Source: Carpediemonas membranifera
Lineage: Eukaryota > Fornicata
Assembly: GCA_019828565.1 (NCBI GenBank)
Contig: JAHDYR010000053.1
Span: 682,001 to 746,000, forward strand
DNA: 64,000 bases
Reading direction: 5' to 3'
This document shows, one piece after another, positions 47,551 to 56,886 of the stretch. The stretch's first letter is position 1, and every line of letters begins with the position of its first letter. The notes below the pieces were generated by a model that did not search any database, was not told the origin of the DNA, and worked only from the letters and a program-made list of their open reading frames with translations. The position numbers were made by a program, and so were the translations under genes.

Positions 47551-50055
47551 GTGTCATCTCAGCCTTCCTTGGACGCTGTCATAATCTGCGTGTCGATGCT
47601 ATACCGTCCTTGCGATGTTCTGGAACTGATATTGAGGAGTCCAATCGCTGATTCGAAGCAAAGAGAGCTTTTTATCGAGAGAGTTCGAGTTAATTTGTCC
47701 CTGAAGGCAATCTCACGCGAGGGCGAGGTTATTTTCCCGTCCTCATCGAAAAAGTATACTTACAGGGTTAAGGATGGCAGCACTGGCTCTAACGAGCAGT
47801 TTTACATCCATTCTGCAACCAATATTCGTCTAGTTGTGAACAAGCCCGAGCCCGTCTCATTCAGCAGTCAGCAAAGCCTGCCTGTCCACACCATGGCCTT
47901 CGCCGAGACGTGTAACGACGACAAGCTGCTGGAGTCTCTCGCTTCCCTCCGGTTTGAGAACGACGACGACGAGACATACCAGCAAATCAAGGCGAGCACC
48001 CATGGCTTCGTCGGCGCTGACCTCTTGGCCCTGGTGCAGAAGGCAGCCGTCCATGCCACAAAGAACGGTAGCACAACTATGACTGCAGCTGATCTCAGAG
48101 CCTGCAAGCCAGCCATCCAACCTAGTGGCCTGCGGTCTCTGGTGGTTGAGGTGCCCAAGACGACGTTCGACGACATCGGCGGGTACGACAGCATCAAGCT
48201 TGAGATGAAGAACCGTATCAAGATCATGCTGGACTCCAAACTCCGGGCCCGCTACGGCCTATCCCCCTCCCGCGGCATCCTCTTCTACGGGCCACCCGGG
48301 TGCGGAAAGTGCCTTGCCAAGGGCACCCCCGTCTTGATGTACGACGGTACGTTCGTCCATGCCGAGGAGGTGGTGCCCGGGGCCAGGCTCATGGGCGATG
48401 ACAATAGCCCCAGGACGGTGCTCTCGGTCAGCACGGGGAGAGAGGAGATGGCCACGGTCAGACGCGCTGGCAGCGACGGGGGCCAGGACTTGTTCACATG
48501 CAACATGTCACATGTCCTCACTCTCGTTGCTATTCCACTGCCAGCCATCAGAGACGGTGTTTTCACTGCCATGTGGCGGTGTGCGCAGTTTAACACAGAC
48601 GGCACCGTCAGTAGCGTCACTGTAGTATCCCACGGCGGATTTGACACCGAGGAAAAGGCGTTGAGCTACGCAGTACGCATGGAGAGCAGTCCAGACGCCA
48701 TTGAGTCCGGCACCGTCGTTGATATGGACGTGAGGACCTTCATGGCCCTCCCCGAGCACCTACGGGCCTCGTTCCACGGAATCAGTGCCCCAGCGATGGA
48801 CTTCGAGGGCTCCACCCCAGATTCCCAGCTGCCGGTGGACCCCTATCACCTCGGGTTGTGGTTGGGCGCCGGCAGTGTGCAAAGGGGAGTGGCTCCGATC
48901 TTGTGCTCGAATCCAGATGTTATAGCACACGTAGAGGCGTTAGGTGCCACCGCCGACACCCAAGGCATGCTTTCCCTGGCCGGCCATGACGCCCTCATGA
49001 CACTGATCACTGACCACGCCCTATGGCCTGAGAAGTCGATACCCGGCCTGTATATGAGGTCCAGCCGCACAGCTCGACGCTCTCTCCTCGCAGGGCTGTG
49101 TGATGCGGCCGGGATCGACTCAGACAGCACGGGCCTCCACCTGCACTGCCCCCCGCTCCTGCTGGCCGACGCCCTCAACGTCGCCAGGTCCCTGGGCATT
49201 GGTGTATCCAAGGCAGGGGCTGATCATTCCATACTGTGTGGCAGTGGCGTCGCCGACCTCCCCACGCGCTCTTGTCGCCCCCACCGCCAGGACTCCAGCG
49301 ATGCACGGTCGTTCCCCATTAGTGTGGTAGTCATGCCAGAGGACGCCTACTACGGCTTCACTCTCGATGGGAACAGTCGATTCATCGTCGGCCACGCCAT
49401 GACTGTCACCCACAACACCCTGTTCGCCAAGGCACTAGCCCACGAGGCCGGCATGAACTTCATCACCATCCGGTCGTCTGACGTGTTTAGCATGTATGTA
49501 GGCGAGTCTGAGGCGTCAGTGAGGGCCATATTCCGGACAGCCAGGGCACACTCGCCCTGTTTGCTCTTCATGGACGAGGTTGACGCGATCGTGCCCAACA
49601 GAAACCAGAAGGACAGCCATGAAACGATCACCACACAGATGCTCGTGGAACTGGAGAACGCCGGCAACGGCATGATTGTTGTCGCGGCGACCAACCGGCC
49701 CGACCAGCTCGACCCCTCCCTGATCAGGCCTGGTCGCATAGATCAGCGCATCCTCGTCGACACGCCGGGTGCTGACGAGCGACTGTCCATCCTCCAGGTC
49801 ACTCTGAAGGGCGTGCCGTGCGATAATACCGTCCCCGACGCCGTCGCGAGGGTTGCTGAGCGGACTATAGGCCTCACTGGCGCGGAGGTGGTCGCGCTGT
49901 CGGAACGGGCAAGGGGTCTGGCCCTCGCTGGCAGCGACGACCCCGTCCTCTCGTCGACCCACATCGACATGGCGATGAGGGAAGCCCTCCTGAAGCCGCT
50001 GACGGTGACCGCTGAGATGGAAGCATTGTACTCTCGGTTCGGGGATTCGGAATAA
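47551..50055 (+). CDS. AFG2: AFG2/SPATA5-like AAA ATPase lacking the D1 core, interrupted by an intein
   Basis: Frame of about 834 residues; the 5' end is unresolved because no in-frame ATG follows the upstream stop at 47458 (a GTG lies at 47551, and an out-of-frame ATG at 47511 may belong to a first exon). Residues 84-95 (FYIHSATNIRLV) match the N-D1 linker of AFG2. The next recognisable block (IKASTHGFVGADLLALV, 146-162) is already the end of D1, so Walker A, Walker B and sensor of D1 are absent. D2 is complete: VPKTTFDDIGGYDSIK, GPPGCGK-TLFAKALAHEAG, MDEVDA, ATNRPDQLDPSLIRPGRID. The D2 P-loop is split by a 369-residue intein. Canonical AFG2 has two active ATPase rings and acts in 60S ribosome maturation. 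Confidence 0.78.
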   Translation: MSSQPSLDAVIICVSMLYRPCDVLELILRSPIADSKQRELFIERVRVNLSLKAISREGEVIFPSSSKKYTYRVKDGSTGSNEQFYIHSATNIRLVVNKPEPVSFSSQQSLPVHTMAFAETCNDDKLLESLASLRFENDDDETYQQIKASTHGFVGADLLALVQKAAVHATKNGSTTMTAADLRACKPAIQPSGLRSLVVEVPKTTFDDIGGYDSIKLEMKNRIKIMLDSKLRARYGLSPSRGILFYGPPGCGKCLAKGTPVLMYDGTFVHAEEVVPGARLMGDDNSPRTVLSVSTGREEMATVRRAGSDGGQDLFTCNMSHVLTLVAIPLPAIRDGVFTAMWRCAQFNTDGTVSSVTVVSHGGFDTEEKALSYAVRMESSPDAIESGTVVDMDVRTFMALPEHLRASFHGISAPAMDFEGSTPDSQLPVDPYHLGLWLGAGSVQRGVAPILCSNPDVIAHVEALGATADTQGMLSLAGHDALMTLITDHALWPEKSIPGLYMRSSRTARRSLLAGLCDAAGIDSDSTGLHLHCPPLLLADALNVARSLGIGVSKAGADHSILCGSGVADLPTRSCRPHRQDSSDARSFPISVVVMPEDAYYGFTLDGNSRFIVGHAMTVTHNTLFAKALAHEAGMNFITIRSSDVFSMYVGESEASVRAIFRTARAHSPCLLFMDEVDAIVPNRNQKDSHETITTQMLVELENAGNGMIVVAATNRPDQLDPSLIRPGRIDQRILVDTPGADERLSILQVTLKGVPCDNTVPDAVARVAERTIGLTGAEVVALSERARGLALAGSDDPVLSSTHIDMAMREALLKPLTVTAEMEALYSRFGDSE
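48310..49416 (+). mobile_element. Intein in the D2 P-loop of the AFG2-like ATPase, dead endonuclease
   Basis: 369 codons in frame. Block A is CLAKGTPVLMYDG with Cys1, followed by LMGDDNSPRTV. Block B is FTCNMSHVLTL (Asn and His conserved). Block F is EDAYYGFTLDGNSRFIV. Block G ends TVTHN, followed by extein Thr. LAGLIDADG repeats are recognisable (LGLWLGAGS and LAGLCDAAG), but both catalytic Asp positions are Ala. The insertion point, between Lys and Thr of GPPGCGK-T, is the same P-loop position as in the SR-alpha intein. The two elements share block sequences closely (LMGDDxxPRTV, FTCNMxH, ARSLGLxVxKxG, YYGFTxDGNxRFI). Confidence 0.92.
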
Positions 50056-50117
50056 ACTCCGTCGGTTATTATTTTATTTGTGTGGCCCCGGTTAATTATT
50101 GTATGATCAGATATGGC

Positions 50118-51062
50118 CTATCTCACGATGCTGGCTGCCAGTGCCGGTATGACAGTACCTATACTACTGTCGCCAGCCCAGTGGTTGGACGGGTCTCGGT
50201 GAGACAGGTCGGGCATTTGCCTGGGCGACCTGGGAATAATCTTATGCCTCGAGTGACGCACCCTAGTCGCCGGGAGCGGCGGCTCTTGGGTTGAAATACC
50301 CCTGTTGGTGATAAAGAGGTTGAACGGCTCAGGCCTGGTCCGGTCGACGACGTAGGCGTCGGGGGGGAAATGCTGTGGGCCACTACTGCCGAACGGACGC
50401 TCGGACTGGGTCGTTGTCCTGGTCGGGGATGACCTTGTATTGCTCAACCATGGCCTGGAATTCGTTCCACTTGCCCTTATTGGCGTCGATCCCCGCACAG
50501 CTGGCGTGTGTGTGAGGTCAGAAAGGGATAAACTGCCGGGCTGTGCCATGAGTCGGGGCATCGACTCAGTCAACGGCCCCTGCAGCATTTCATGCCATGA
50601 GTCACTCGAGGAGGCCGGTGAGCCCGGCATGCTGTCGTCAGAGGGGCCGTATGAAGGATCGTGGGAGAAGCTGGGTGGGGGTAGTCCCTCGGTTCTGGCA
50701 AGGTCCTTTGTATCACTGAAGCTGGTGTAGCTATGCAGCAACTGGTTCACAGCAGCGTCGCCGAGGCCCAACGGGGCTCTTTCACGCTGTTCATTGCTGT
50801 GTCCGGACCTAACGGCCGGGGATGGAGGCTCATTGCGAGGAGATTCACTCACATCTGGTAAACAATACTCTGGAGAGATCATTCCTACTCGTTTCAGCAG
50901 TTGAACAGCCTGCATTGATGGTCTAATGCTCATTCTATCCACAATGCTCTCGCAATGCTCGACGGTGAACATTTGGTGACGAACAGGCGGTGTTGGCATC
51001 ACTAGTGGCTCATATACGGCGTTCTCTGGGAAGAGGGCGTCATAATCAGCTGAGTCCCCCAT
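50118..51062 (-). CDS. Disordered Ser/Pro-rich protein of unknown function
   Basis: 314 aa from ATG 51062 (MGDSADYDALFPE). Residues about 25-70 (VRHQMFTVEHCESIVDRMSIRPSM region) are the only part that looks folded, with short helices. The rest is Ser/Pro/Arg-rich and lacks hydrophobic clusters. The frame continues upstream to 51230 without an ATG, so an earlier exon is possible. No motif recognised. Convergent with the AFG2 gene, stop codons 62 bp apart. Confidence 0.45.
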   Translation of the reverse strand: MGDSADYDALFPENAVYEPLVMPTPPVRHQMFTVEHCESIVDRMSIRPSMQAVQLLKRVGMISPEYCLPDVSESPRNEPPSPAVRSGHSNEQRERAPLGLGDAAVNQLLHSYTSFSDTKDLARTEGLPPPSFSHDPSYGPSDDSMPGSPASSSDSWHEMLQGPLTESMPRLMAQPGSLSLSDLTHTPAVRGSTPIRASGTNSRPWLSNTRSSPTRTTTQSERPFGSSGPQHFPPDAYVVDRTRPEPFNLFITNRGISTQEPPLPATRVRHSRHKIIPRSPRQMPDLSHRDPSNHWAGDSSIGTVIPALAASIVR

Positions 51063-51248
51063 CCCTCGAACTTTCCTTGCACCAAGACTGTGCAGAAAAT
51101 GGGGAGCGCGCCAGACCGATGATGGCACGTCAGCGAATTGCTGTGGGTCCTGAGTGCATTCTTGATCGTCATCAAATATCGTTTTATTTTGATCGGCAAT
51201 AGGTGAAGTATCATAGAGTGCACAGTGCAAGCACTGCGCCTCTCCACT

Positions 51249-51521
51249 TCAATTAGCTTGCCCGGAGGCGAAGACTAGCGGCTGGTTAGCCGTAATTGGT
51301 GTATTGGGGTTATAGTTGGGAAGACGGGCTGGAGGTCTTGGATTTCTGAAAGCACTGGCTTGATACTGTGCATCCGTCATGAGGCCGCAATCCAAGATGT
51401 TCTGTGCAGCAGTCTTGTCTCTATGGGAGAGATTGAGCCAAGTGGTGGTAGTAGGATCGGAATTGAGGCGTTGCTGTCTGTACCATGGAGCACCTTGACA
51501 ATTCGGGTTGTGGCATCGCAT
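51249..51521 (-). CDS. Small protein with a CxxC...CxxxxC zinc-binding candidate
   Basis: From ATG 51521 the frame encodes MRCHNPNCQG and about 90 residues, including a Pro/Asn-rich tail. The same frame is open for some 85 nt upstream and there reads LVCPFCRARFRRTRYTRR. The complete unit would thus be CPFC, 17 residues, then CHNPNC, a plausible zinc ribbon with a basic loop. No ATG precedes that part before a stop, so a spliced first exon is likely. The gene is small and its function unknown. The basic zinc ribbon suggests nucleic-acid binding, as an inference only. Confidence 0.4.
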   Translation of the reverse strand: MRCHNPNCQGAPWYRQQRLNSDPTTTTWLNLSHRDKTAAQNILDCGLMTDAQYQASAFRNPRPPARLPNYNPNTPITANQPLVFASGQAN

Positions 51522-51936
51522 CGTGCGCCTCGTGTAGCGAGTTCTACGGAACCTCGCGCGGCAGAAGGGGCAGACGAGTGAGATACTGCAGTCTTCCGAT
51601 ACTGATTTATATAAACTAAACTAAACTGCACAATGACTCAGGGGTGCAGGGCAAGTATGACCCAATCAATTGGTCACCACAGCTGCCTCCTCTCCCGGTG
51701 GGGCAACCCTGCACTCGGGGTGTCTGGGATAGGTGGGAAGCTAGTTGCTTGGCGAGAGGACTGGAGAAGCACTGATTACTGCAATTACTACAGACCATAT
51801 TTAACAACAGTTTTGGTCAAATTGTCAGATCGGTTCCCCAGTGTGTCAAGGGTGTGGACGATGGGCTGGCCCTTGGACCATTGGACCCGCTGCCGCAATA
51901 GGGCCACCGCACTTTAGACAGAGGACAAACACAGAA
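51522..51936. other. Intergenic; 3' half upstream of the long coiled-coil gene
   Basis: 415 bp. The first 85 nt probably belong to the zinc-motif gene on the minus strand. The rest contains no recognised gene. GACAAACACAG precedes the next ATG by 2 nt and resembles a 3' splice site, so a 5' UTR intron is possible. Confidence 0.35.
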
Positions 51937-54487
51937 ATGGACGGTTTGCTGGAGGATGATGCCTTTGCTAGCATCCTCGCCGAGCAAGATCGCATATACC
52001 AAGAGAATATGGCGAAGATGGAGGACTACCTAGGTTTGTTAGCTCAGTTCCAGCCCGTTGACACCAGAACAGATCCAGAGCGGTGCTAGCGCCAATGAGG
52101 ACGCCAGGGAGAAGATGGGTTTGTCCCTCTTCAATGCACAGAAGCGCATGGCCGCGCTCGAGCAACTTAATTCCAAATTCCAGGCTGAGCTGGAGGCGGT
52201 TTCGTCCGACAAGAAGAAGTCCGCAGTTATCATCGACGGCTTCAAGGGGCACATTGTAGAGCTGGAGGGTGCGTTAAAGGAGCACAACAAGTATCAGGCA
52301 GACCTCCAACGCCGTCTCCAGGAGCGAGAGAACACTATATCTGCCCTGAAGCAGGCCATTGTGAGCTACTCGGACGTCATTAAGGTCAACAAGATGCTCA
52401 CTGCGCGCCATAAGGAGGAGTCACATGAGCAGACCCACAAGCTTGCTCTCTCTGAGGAACGGGAGACAGCGCTCAGACGGCGCCTGGAGCTCCTGGAGGA
52501 GACGGCCACCAGACAGGCCAAGCAGACGGAGGCTGCTGAAAACGCCAAGGTTGTTGCTAATGCTACAATCTCCAAACTGAGTGACGATGTCGATCGCCTC
52601 ATCCGCGAACGTGATGCCATTGTTGATCAGTGGGAGCAAATGACGAAGGCTATGGAGAACAGAGACGTTCTCATGGCCAAACTAGACGAAGCAGGCAGAC
52701 AGACAGAGGGTGAGCTGAAGGCTGCCGTCGTCCAGCTCGCAGGGGCGGGGGCCCGGGAGGACCGGCTCAAGGGCGACCTTGTGGACGAGGAGAAGAAGGC
52801 GCATGATGCCGCCAGGGCCGCCGCTGCTGCTCAGACAGCTCTCGCGAAGAAGACGAAGGAGCACGAGGTGGTTGCCGACGAGGTGCTTCTCTTGAGACGG
52901 CATCTGGAAGAGGCGGAGGCGGAGGCGAACAAGCAGCGGGAAACGATCGAATACATGGAGAGTCAGGTAGCTAGGTCTAACGATAGCGCCGCCGCAGCAA
53001 AGCAGATGGCCGAGAGCGCGACCCAGAGAGCGTCAGAGCTTGAGCAGGAGGTGCACAAGCTGAGAGCGCTGCAAGACAGGCTGAATGCCGCTGACAACGC
53101 CGCTAACAAGGCTAGGGAAGAGTACGAGAGGCGCCAGGCCGCCGAGATCAACAACCAGCGGGGCAAGGCCGATTTCCAGCTGCAGGCGCTGAAGTGCGAC
53201 CTCGAGACGGCAGCAGCAGAGCAGCACACATCGGATAGGAAGCTAGCTGGGCTCGAGCAGACTCGGGACAAGTTATTTGACGACCTCCACGGCATGCAGT
53301 TGAAGCTGGAGAGGGCCGAGCACTCAAAGAACAGGGCCGAGGCGCTGGCAGCCAGCCGGGGCCCCGATGGTGGCGTCGCAGCTCTGCAGACCGCCGTCCA
53401 TGAGCGGGATCTCCAGATAGAGCGGCTGGTCGACTCTGTAAGGCGACTGGAGTTCACTGTGCTTGAATCATCTGATGAAGCGCTGAAGCTGAGCCAACGT
53501 CTGAAGGCGATGGAGATAGACCGGGACAACCTGAGGCTCATAGTCCAGCGGAAGGAGGCCGTGGAGGGGCGCAGCGATCAGCGGGCCAAGGTTGCTACCA
53601 CCCAGGGGAGCGCGGCGTTGGTGCGGTTGAACGACGCCCGACTGGATCTCAAGAAGGCGACCGACCGGATCACGCAGCTGGAGGTCATGAACGAGAAGCT
53701 GAGGGCCCGACTGAAGCTGGAGGAGGGTAAGATTATGCAGATGAAGTCAGATTCGAGTGAGATACAGTCATCGCACCTGATTGACATGGATATGAACCGC
53801 CGCGACGCACAGGACCGCTCAGAAGACATCAGGCAGGCCCGAGAGGAGAACATCAGATTGGTGCACAGAGTGACTCTGCTGCAGGAGAGGCTGGAGGCAG
53901 CAAAGCAACAGACCGCAGCCGCCAGGGCCGACAGGGACAAGACGATGCGGGGACTCTCAGCCGAGAAGGCGAAGGGACGCGCGCTGAAGGACGCCAACCT
54001 CGCGCTGGAGAAGCAGCTCAAGGCCACCCAGACGGCCTTCACTCAGCTCAAGGCAAGGGCCGAGGCCCACACCTCCAGGGCGACGTCTGCTGGCCTCGTG
54101 ATCAGGCCGACCCAGACTGCTGAGGAGGTCGCCGCCGGTGAGCGGACTCAGCACTTGCTGGAGGACGCGATACAGAGTGGACTGGAGGCTATGGCGCGTG
54201 CAATCCGAGCTGAGGATTGTGTCACAGTCCACATGGCCCTCTTGTCACAGATTGACAGCCAACTGAGGAATGTTGTCCCCGCCAGAACAATCAGATACCA
54301 TATATCGGATCCCGAGATTCATCCAGAATCGATATCGCTTAGTGAAGATGTGAAACGGTCGGTGGAGATTATCAAGGAGCGTCGGCAGCACATGCTGGAG
54401 ACCAGGGTCAACGTCAACCTCTCTCAGTACGGTGCCCGGTGGAAAGGCGGGCTGGCGCCTGTAGCTACAATGAAGGGCAAGATGTAG
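51937..54487 (+). CDS. Long coiled-coil protein, 838 aa
   Basis: Exon 1 (51937-52033, MDGLLEDDAFASIL) and exon 2 (52068-54487) are joined across a 34-nt intron (GTTTGT...GACACCAG). The acceptor is chosen because the next AG would bring a stop codon. The joined sequence reads MEDYLEQIQSGASANED. Residues about 25-690 are almost continuous coiled coil (Glu/Lys/Ala-rich heptads, no Pro). The last 100 residues form a compact tail (RTIRYHISDPEIHPES). This architecture is common in basal-body and flagellar scaffolds. I do not recognise the specific family. Confidence 0.7.
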
Positions 54488-54589
54488 ATACAGTGATGAT
54501 ACAGCTATAACACATAACGGTGGCAGACATGTCAGTAAATCATGTTACTTTGCTTCAAATGCTCTACTTTCGCGTCTCTCCGTTTCTTC

Positions 54590-55204
54590 ATGATGGACGC
54601 ACAAAGACGACAGTGTTTTATCTTTGGCGAGACCTTGAGTGTCTCGTTCAAGGACACAAACAAGGTATGTGTGATAAATAATCGAGGCCAGTAGTCAATG
54701 TTTGAGCATCTGAGTGCAGGAGCAGATCGGTACCTCGAAACAAAGGTCATATATGTCGGAAACCCACAGATTTGCCCGACTGTCTCAATCTCGGCCCAGC
54801 CATCGCACGTGCAGAGACCCAGCGCCAAGGACCTCTTTGCCCGGATGAGGGAGGACGCCATCAGCAGGTCCGCCCCTGCATCAGCCACGGCTGAGTCCGC
54901 TGTCAAGTTCCCGACTCATAACGAGCAGTTTAAGGTCATGTCGGAAAGTGAGCAAATGAAGCAGGCCGAGCCCCAGGTCCGGCCCCAGGCTGTCCAGATC
55001 CACCCTCGGCGCCCCATTCCCGTGGAACCGGACTCCAGTCAGACTGCCTCCCCCGCCCCATCCGTGGTTCGACCCGACATGGCTGCCCGATTCAGCGCCC
55101 AGTCGACCGAGAACTATAGGGACAGCAGTTCCATGGCCCAGGCCGAGGTGCAGCCTAAGACTCAGTATGGCGCCGCCCAGGGCGGAAGGAATCGGTTCGA
55201 CTGA
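54590..55204 (+). CDS. Small protein with disordered C-terminal half, two exons (tentative)
   Basis: Exon 1 from ATG 54590 (MMDAQRRQCFIFGETLSV) and exon 2 from 54695 are joined across a 30-nt intron (54665-54694, GTATGT...CCAGTAG), giving FKDTNK-SMFEHLSAG and 194 aa. An alternative uses ATG 54559 and acceptor 54719 (55-nt intron). The first is preferred because its intron size matches the neighbours. The N-terminal 60 residues look folded (DRYLETKVIYVGNPQ). The remainder is Pro/Gln/Ala-rich. No family recognised. Confidence 0.45.
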
Positions 55205-55231
55205 TCAGTTGTTAACGCATTTATCACAGCA

Positions 55232-56284
55232 TTAAGCCAGCAGTGCCAGGGCGAGGAGGCTGGCGAGGAGGCTGGCGCGGATCCAGGCGGCAGAGTCTGC
55301 GAAGTGGAAATCAATGGTGGTCGTCACAGAGTTGTCAGTCTCGCCGCCCTTGAAGGCCATCTCCACAAGGAAGTCCTCGTAGACGCCCATAAGGAACTTC
55401 ATCGCGGTACTCGTCTGGAAGTTGTAGTTGACAAACCCAGAAACAGAGTCGGCGATAGGGGTGAGGTCGGGCTCGGCGAGGCTGGAAGTGTAGGTGACTG
55501 TCACATCGGGGAATTCCCCAACGGTGGTCGATTTCGTAATAGCAACGACGTTGTTGAGCTGGTCGTCGTTGATCTCGACACCGCAGCCACCGGACGTCAC
55601 GTTGAACCAGTCGTCGTGGGTCCAGACCCAGGAGGTCGAGCTGGCCTCGTAGTCGATGAAGCCGTAGTGGACGTTGGAGCTATCACCGTCACCACCCTTG
55701 ATGGCGATGAGGCGGCTGTCGAGGTCGGTGATGCTGAGAGAGTCGAACTCGTCCGTGGTGATGCTGGACACGATGGCCGTGAACCCAGTGTCGACGCTCG
55801 TCACGACAACCTGGGATGCATCATTAGTGCCAACGACAATTAGGGAGACGCCGTTCATGTTGTAGGGGAGAATGTCAGTGTAGGTGGCGCCAGAGGTGCC
55901 CAGGGTGATGTTGGCCTGGAGCTCGAGGTTGAGGTTGTACTTGAGGATCTCCAGCTGGGTGCAGACGTAGAGGTAGTTATCGAGGCAGAACATGGGCATC
56001 TCGCCGGGGCGGGAAGCGATGGTCGTTTCAGCAAGCTTGGTGCCGACATAGTTGTGAGAGCTGATCTTGTCCTCAACTGCGCGCAAGAAGATGTGAGGCG
56101 TGGCCGCAGCCTTGTCGGACTTCATGTTGAAGCCACCGGTGAAGGGCGAGAAGACGTCGCTCATGGTGAAGGTGTGATCGACATCTTGCTCCTTGGTTTT
56201 GCCCGAATCGAGGTCATCGGCATTGACATGCCAGAAGGAGAATGTAACGGAATTGTTGGCCACTGTGCGGATAGAATCCATCAT
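55232..56284 (-). CDS. Putative GPI-anchored surface protein
   Basis: 350 aa from ATG 56284. The sequence is rich in Thr, Ser, Asp and short beta strands (ANITLGTSGATYTDIL, VVVTSVDTGFTAIVSS) with few Lys, typical of secreted beta-structured proteins. The extreme C-terminus (WIRASLLASLLALALLA) is a hydrophobic tail without following charges, as in GPI-attachment signals. No N-terminal signal peptide is encoded after this ATG. The ATG is immediately preceded by ACGTAGACAG, which could be a splice acceptor, so a signal-peptide exon may lie upstream. GPI anchoring is inferred. Confidence 0.5.
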   Translation of the reverse strand: MMDSIRTVANNSVTFSFWHVNADDLDSGKTKEQDVDHTFTMSDVFSPFTGGFNMKSDKAAATPHIFLRAVEDKISSHNYVGTKLAETTIASRPGEMPMFCLDNYLYVCTQLEILKYNLNLELQANITLGTSGATYTDILPYNMNGVSLIVVGTNDASQVVVTSVDTGFTAIVSSITTDEFDSLSITDLDSRLIAIKGGDGDSSNVHYGFIDYEASSTSWVWTHDDWFNVTSGGCGVEINDDQLNNVVAITKSTTVGEFPDVTVTYTSSLAEPDLTPIADSVSGFVNYNFQTSTAMKFLMGVYEDFLVEMAFKGGETDNSVTTTIDFHFADSAAWIRASLLASLLALALLA

Positions 56285-56462
56285 CTGTCTACGTGTAGAC
56301 TACTGGCAGTCCTAGCCCAAGATCACTGGACATCAGGCTACCATCAGACGGACATCGCCAATGTGCTTCATTCCAAACAATGTCTGAGGATCCGGCCAGA
56401 CGCATGTGTCGACTCCCGTACCCCTGAGGCACGGCAGGGCCTGCTTGCTTTGGCCGAGACGT

Positions 56463-56782
56463 ACATGTCGTATGCTATGATCGCCGAGGATGAGATGAGA
56501 GCTGGTATGATCATGGGGAGCGGCCAGACCTTCCTGAACACGACGGCGGTACTAGACATGAGCGGCGGGATGTTCCTGAACCAGGGTTTCCTCCGCAACA
56601 GGTTCACCACGCTCATCTCAACTACTCAGACGAATATCATGCTCTTTTTCGTCTTCTTCGTTTGTCTGCTCGCGGTCTTCTATTTCCTTTATTTCTTCCG
56701 TGCCATTGTCCGCATGTCTCGCACGAGACGTTGCTTTGACTTGATTTTCCAGTCAGTGCCCCGAGAGCAGGTCGAGCCGTAG
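56463..56782 (+). CDS. Tail-anchored SNARE-like protein, 5' end unresolved
   Basis: The frame ends in a SNARE-like helix (TFLNTTAVLDMSGGMFLNQ region), a short linker and a strong membrane anchor (IMLFFVFFVCLLAVFYFLYFF), then a 30-residue basic tail. The arrangement resembles Qb SNAREs such as Sec20, but no zero-layer Gln can be assigned with certainty. ATG 56463 is the first in-frame Met near the helix. The same frame reads plausibly upstream to about 56300 (LAVLAQDHWTSGY), so an earlier exon probably exists. That region lies in the narrow gap before the divergent surface protein gene. Confidence 0.4.
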
Positions 56783-56886
56783 CTTGTCGCTGACTTCTTG
56801 GAGTATTTCCCTGATGATGATGAGATGGCCTAGAATGTAACAATATGTACGGAAAATATCTTGCCATAAATGGCTGGTGTCTTTGC

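Noticed and set aside
54532-54906. Minus-strand frame overlapping the small two-exon gene
   Set aside because: Antisense of a better-supported gene, no motif.
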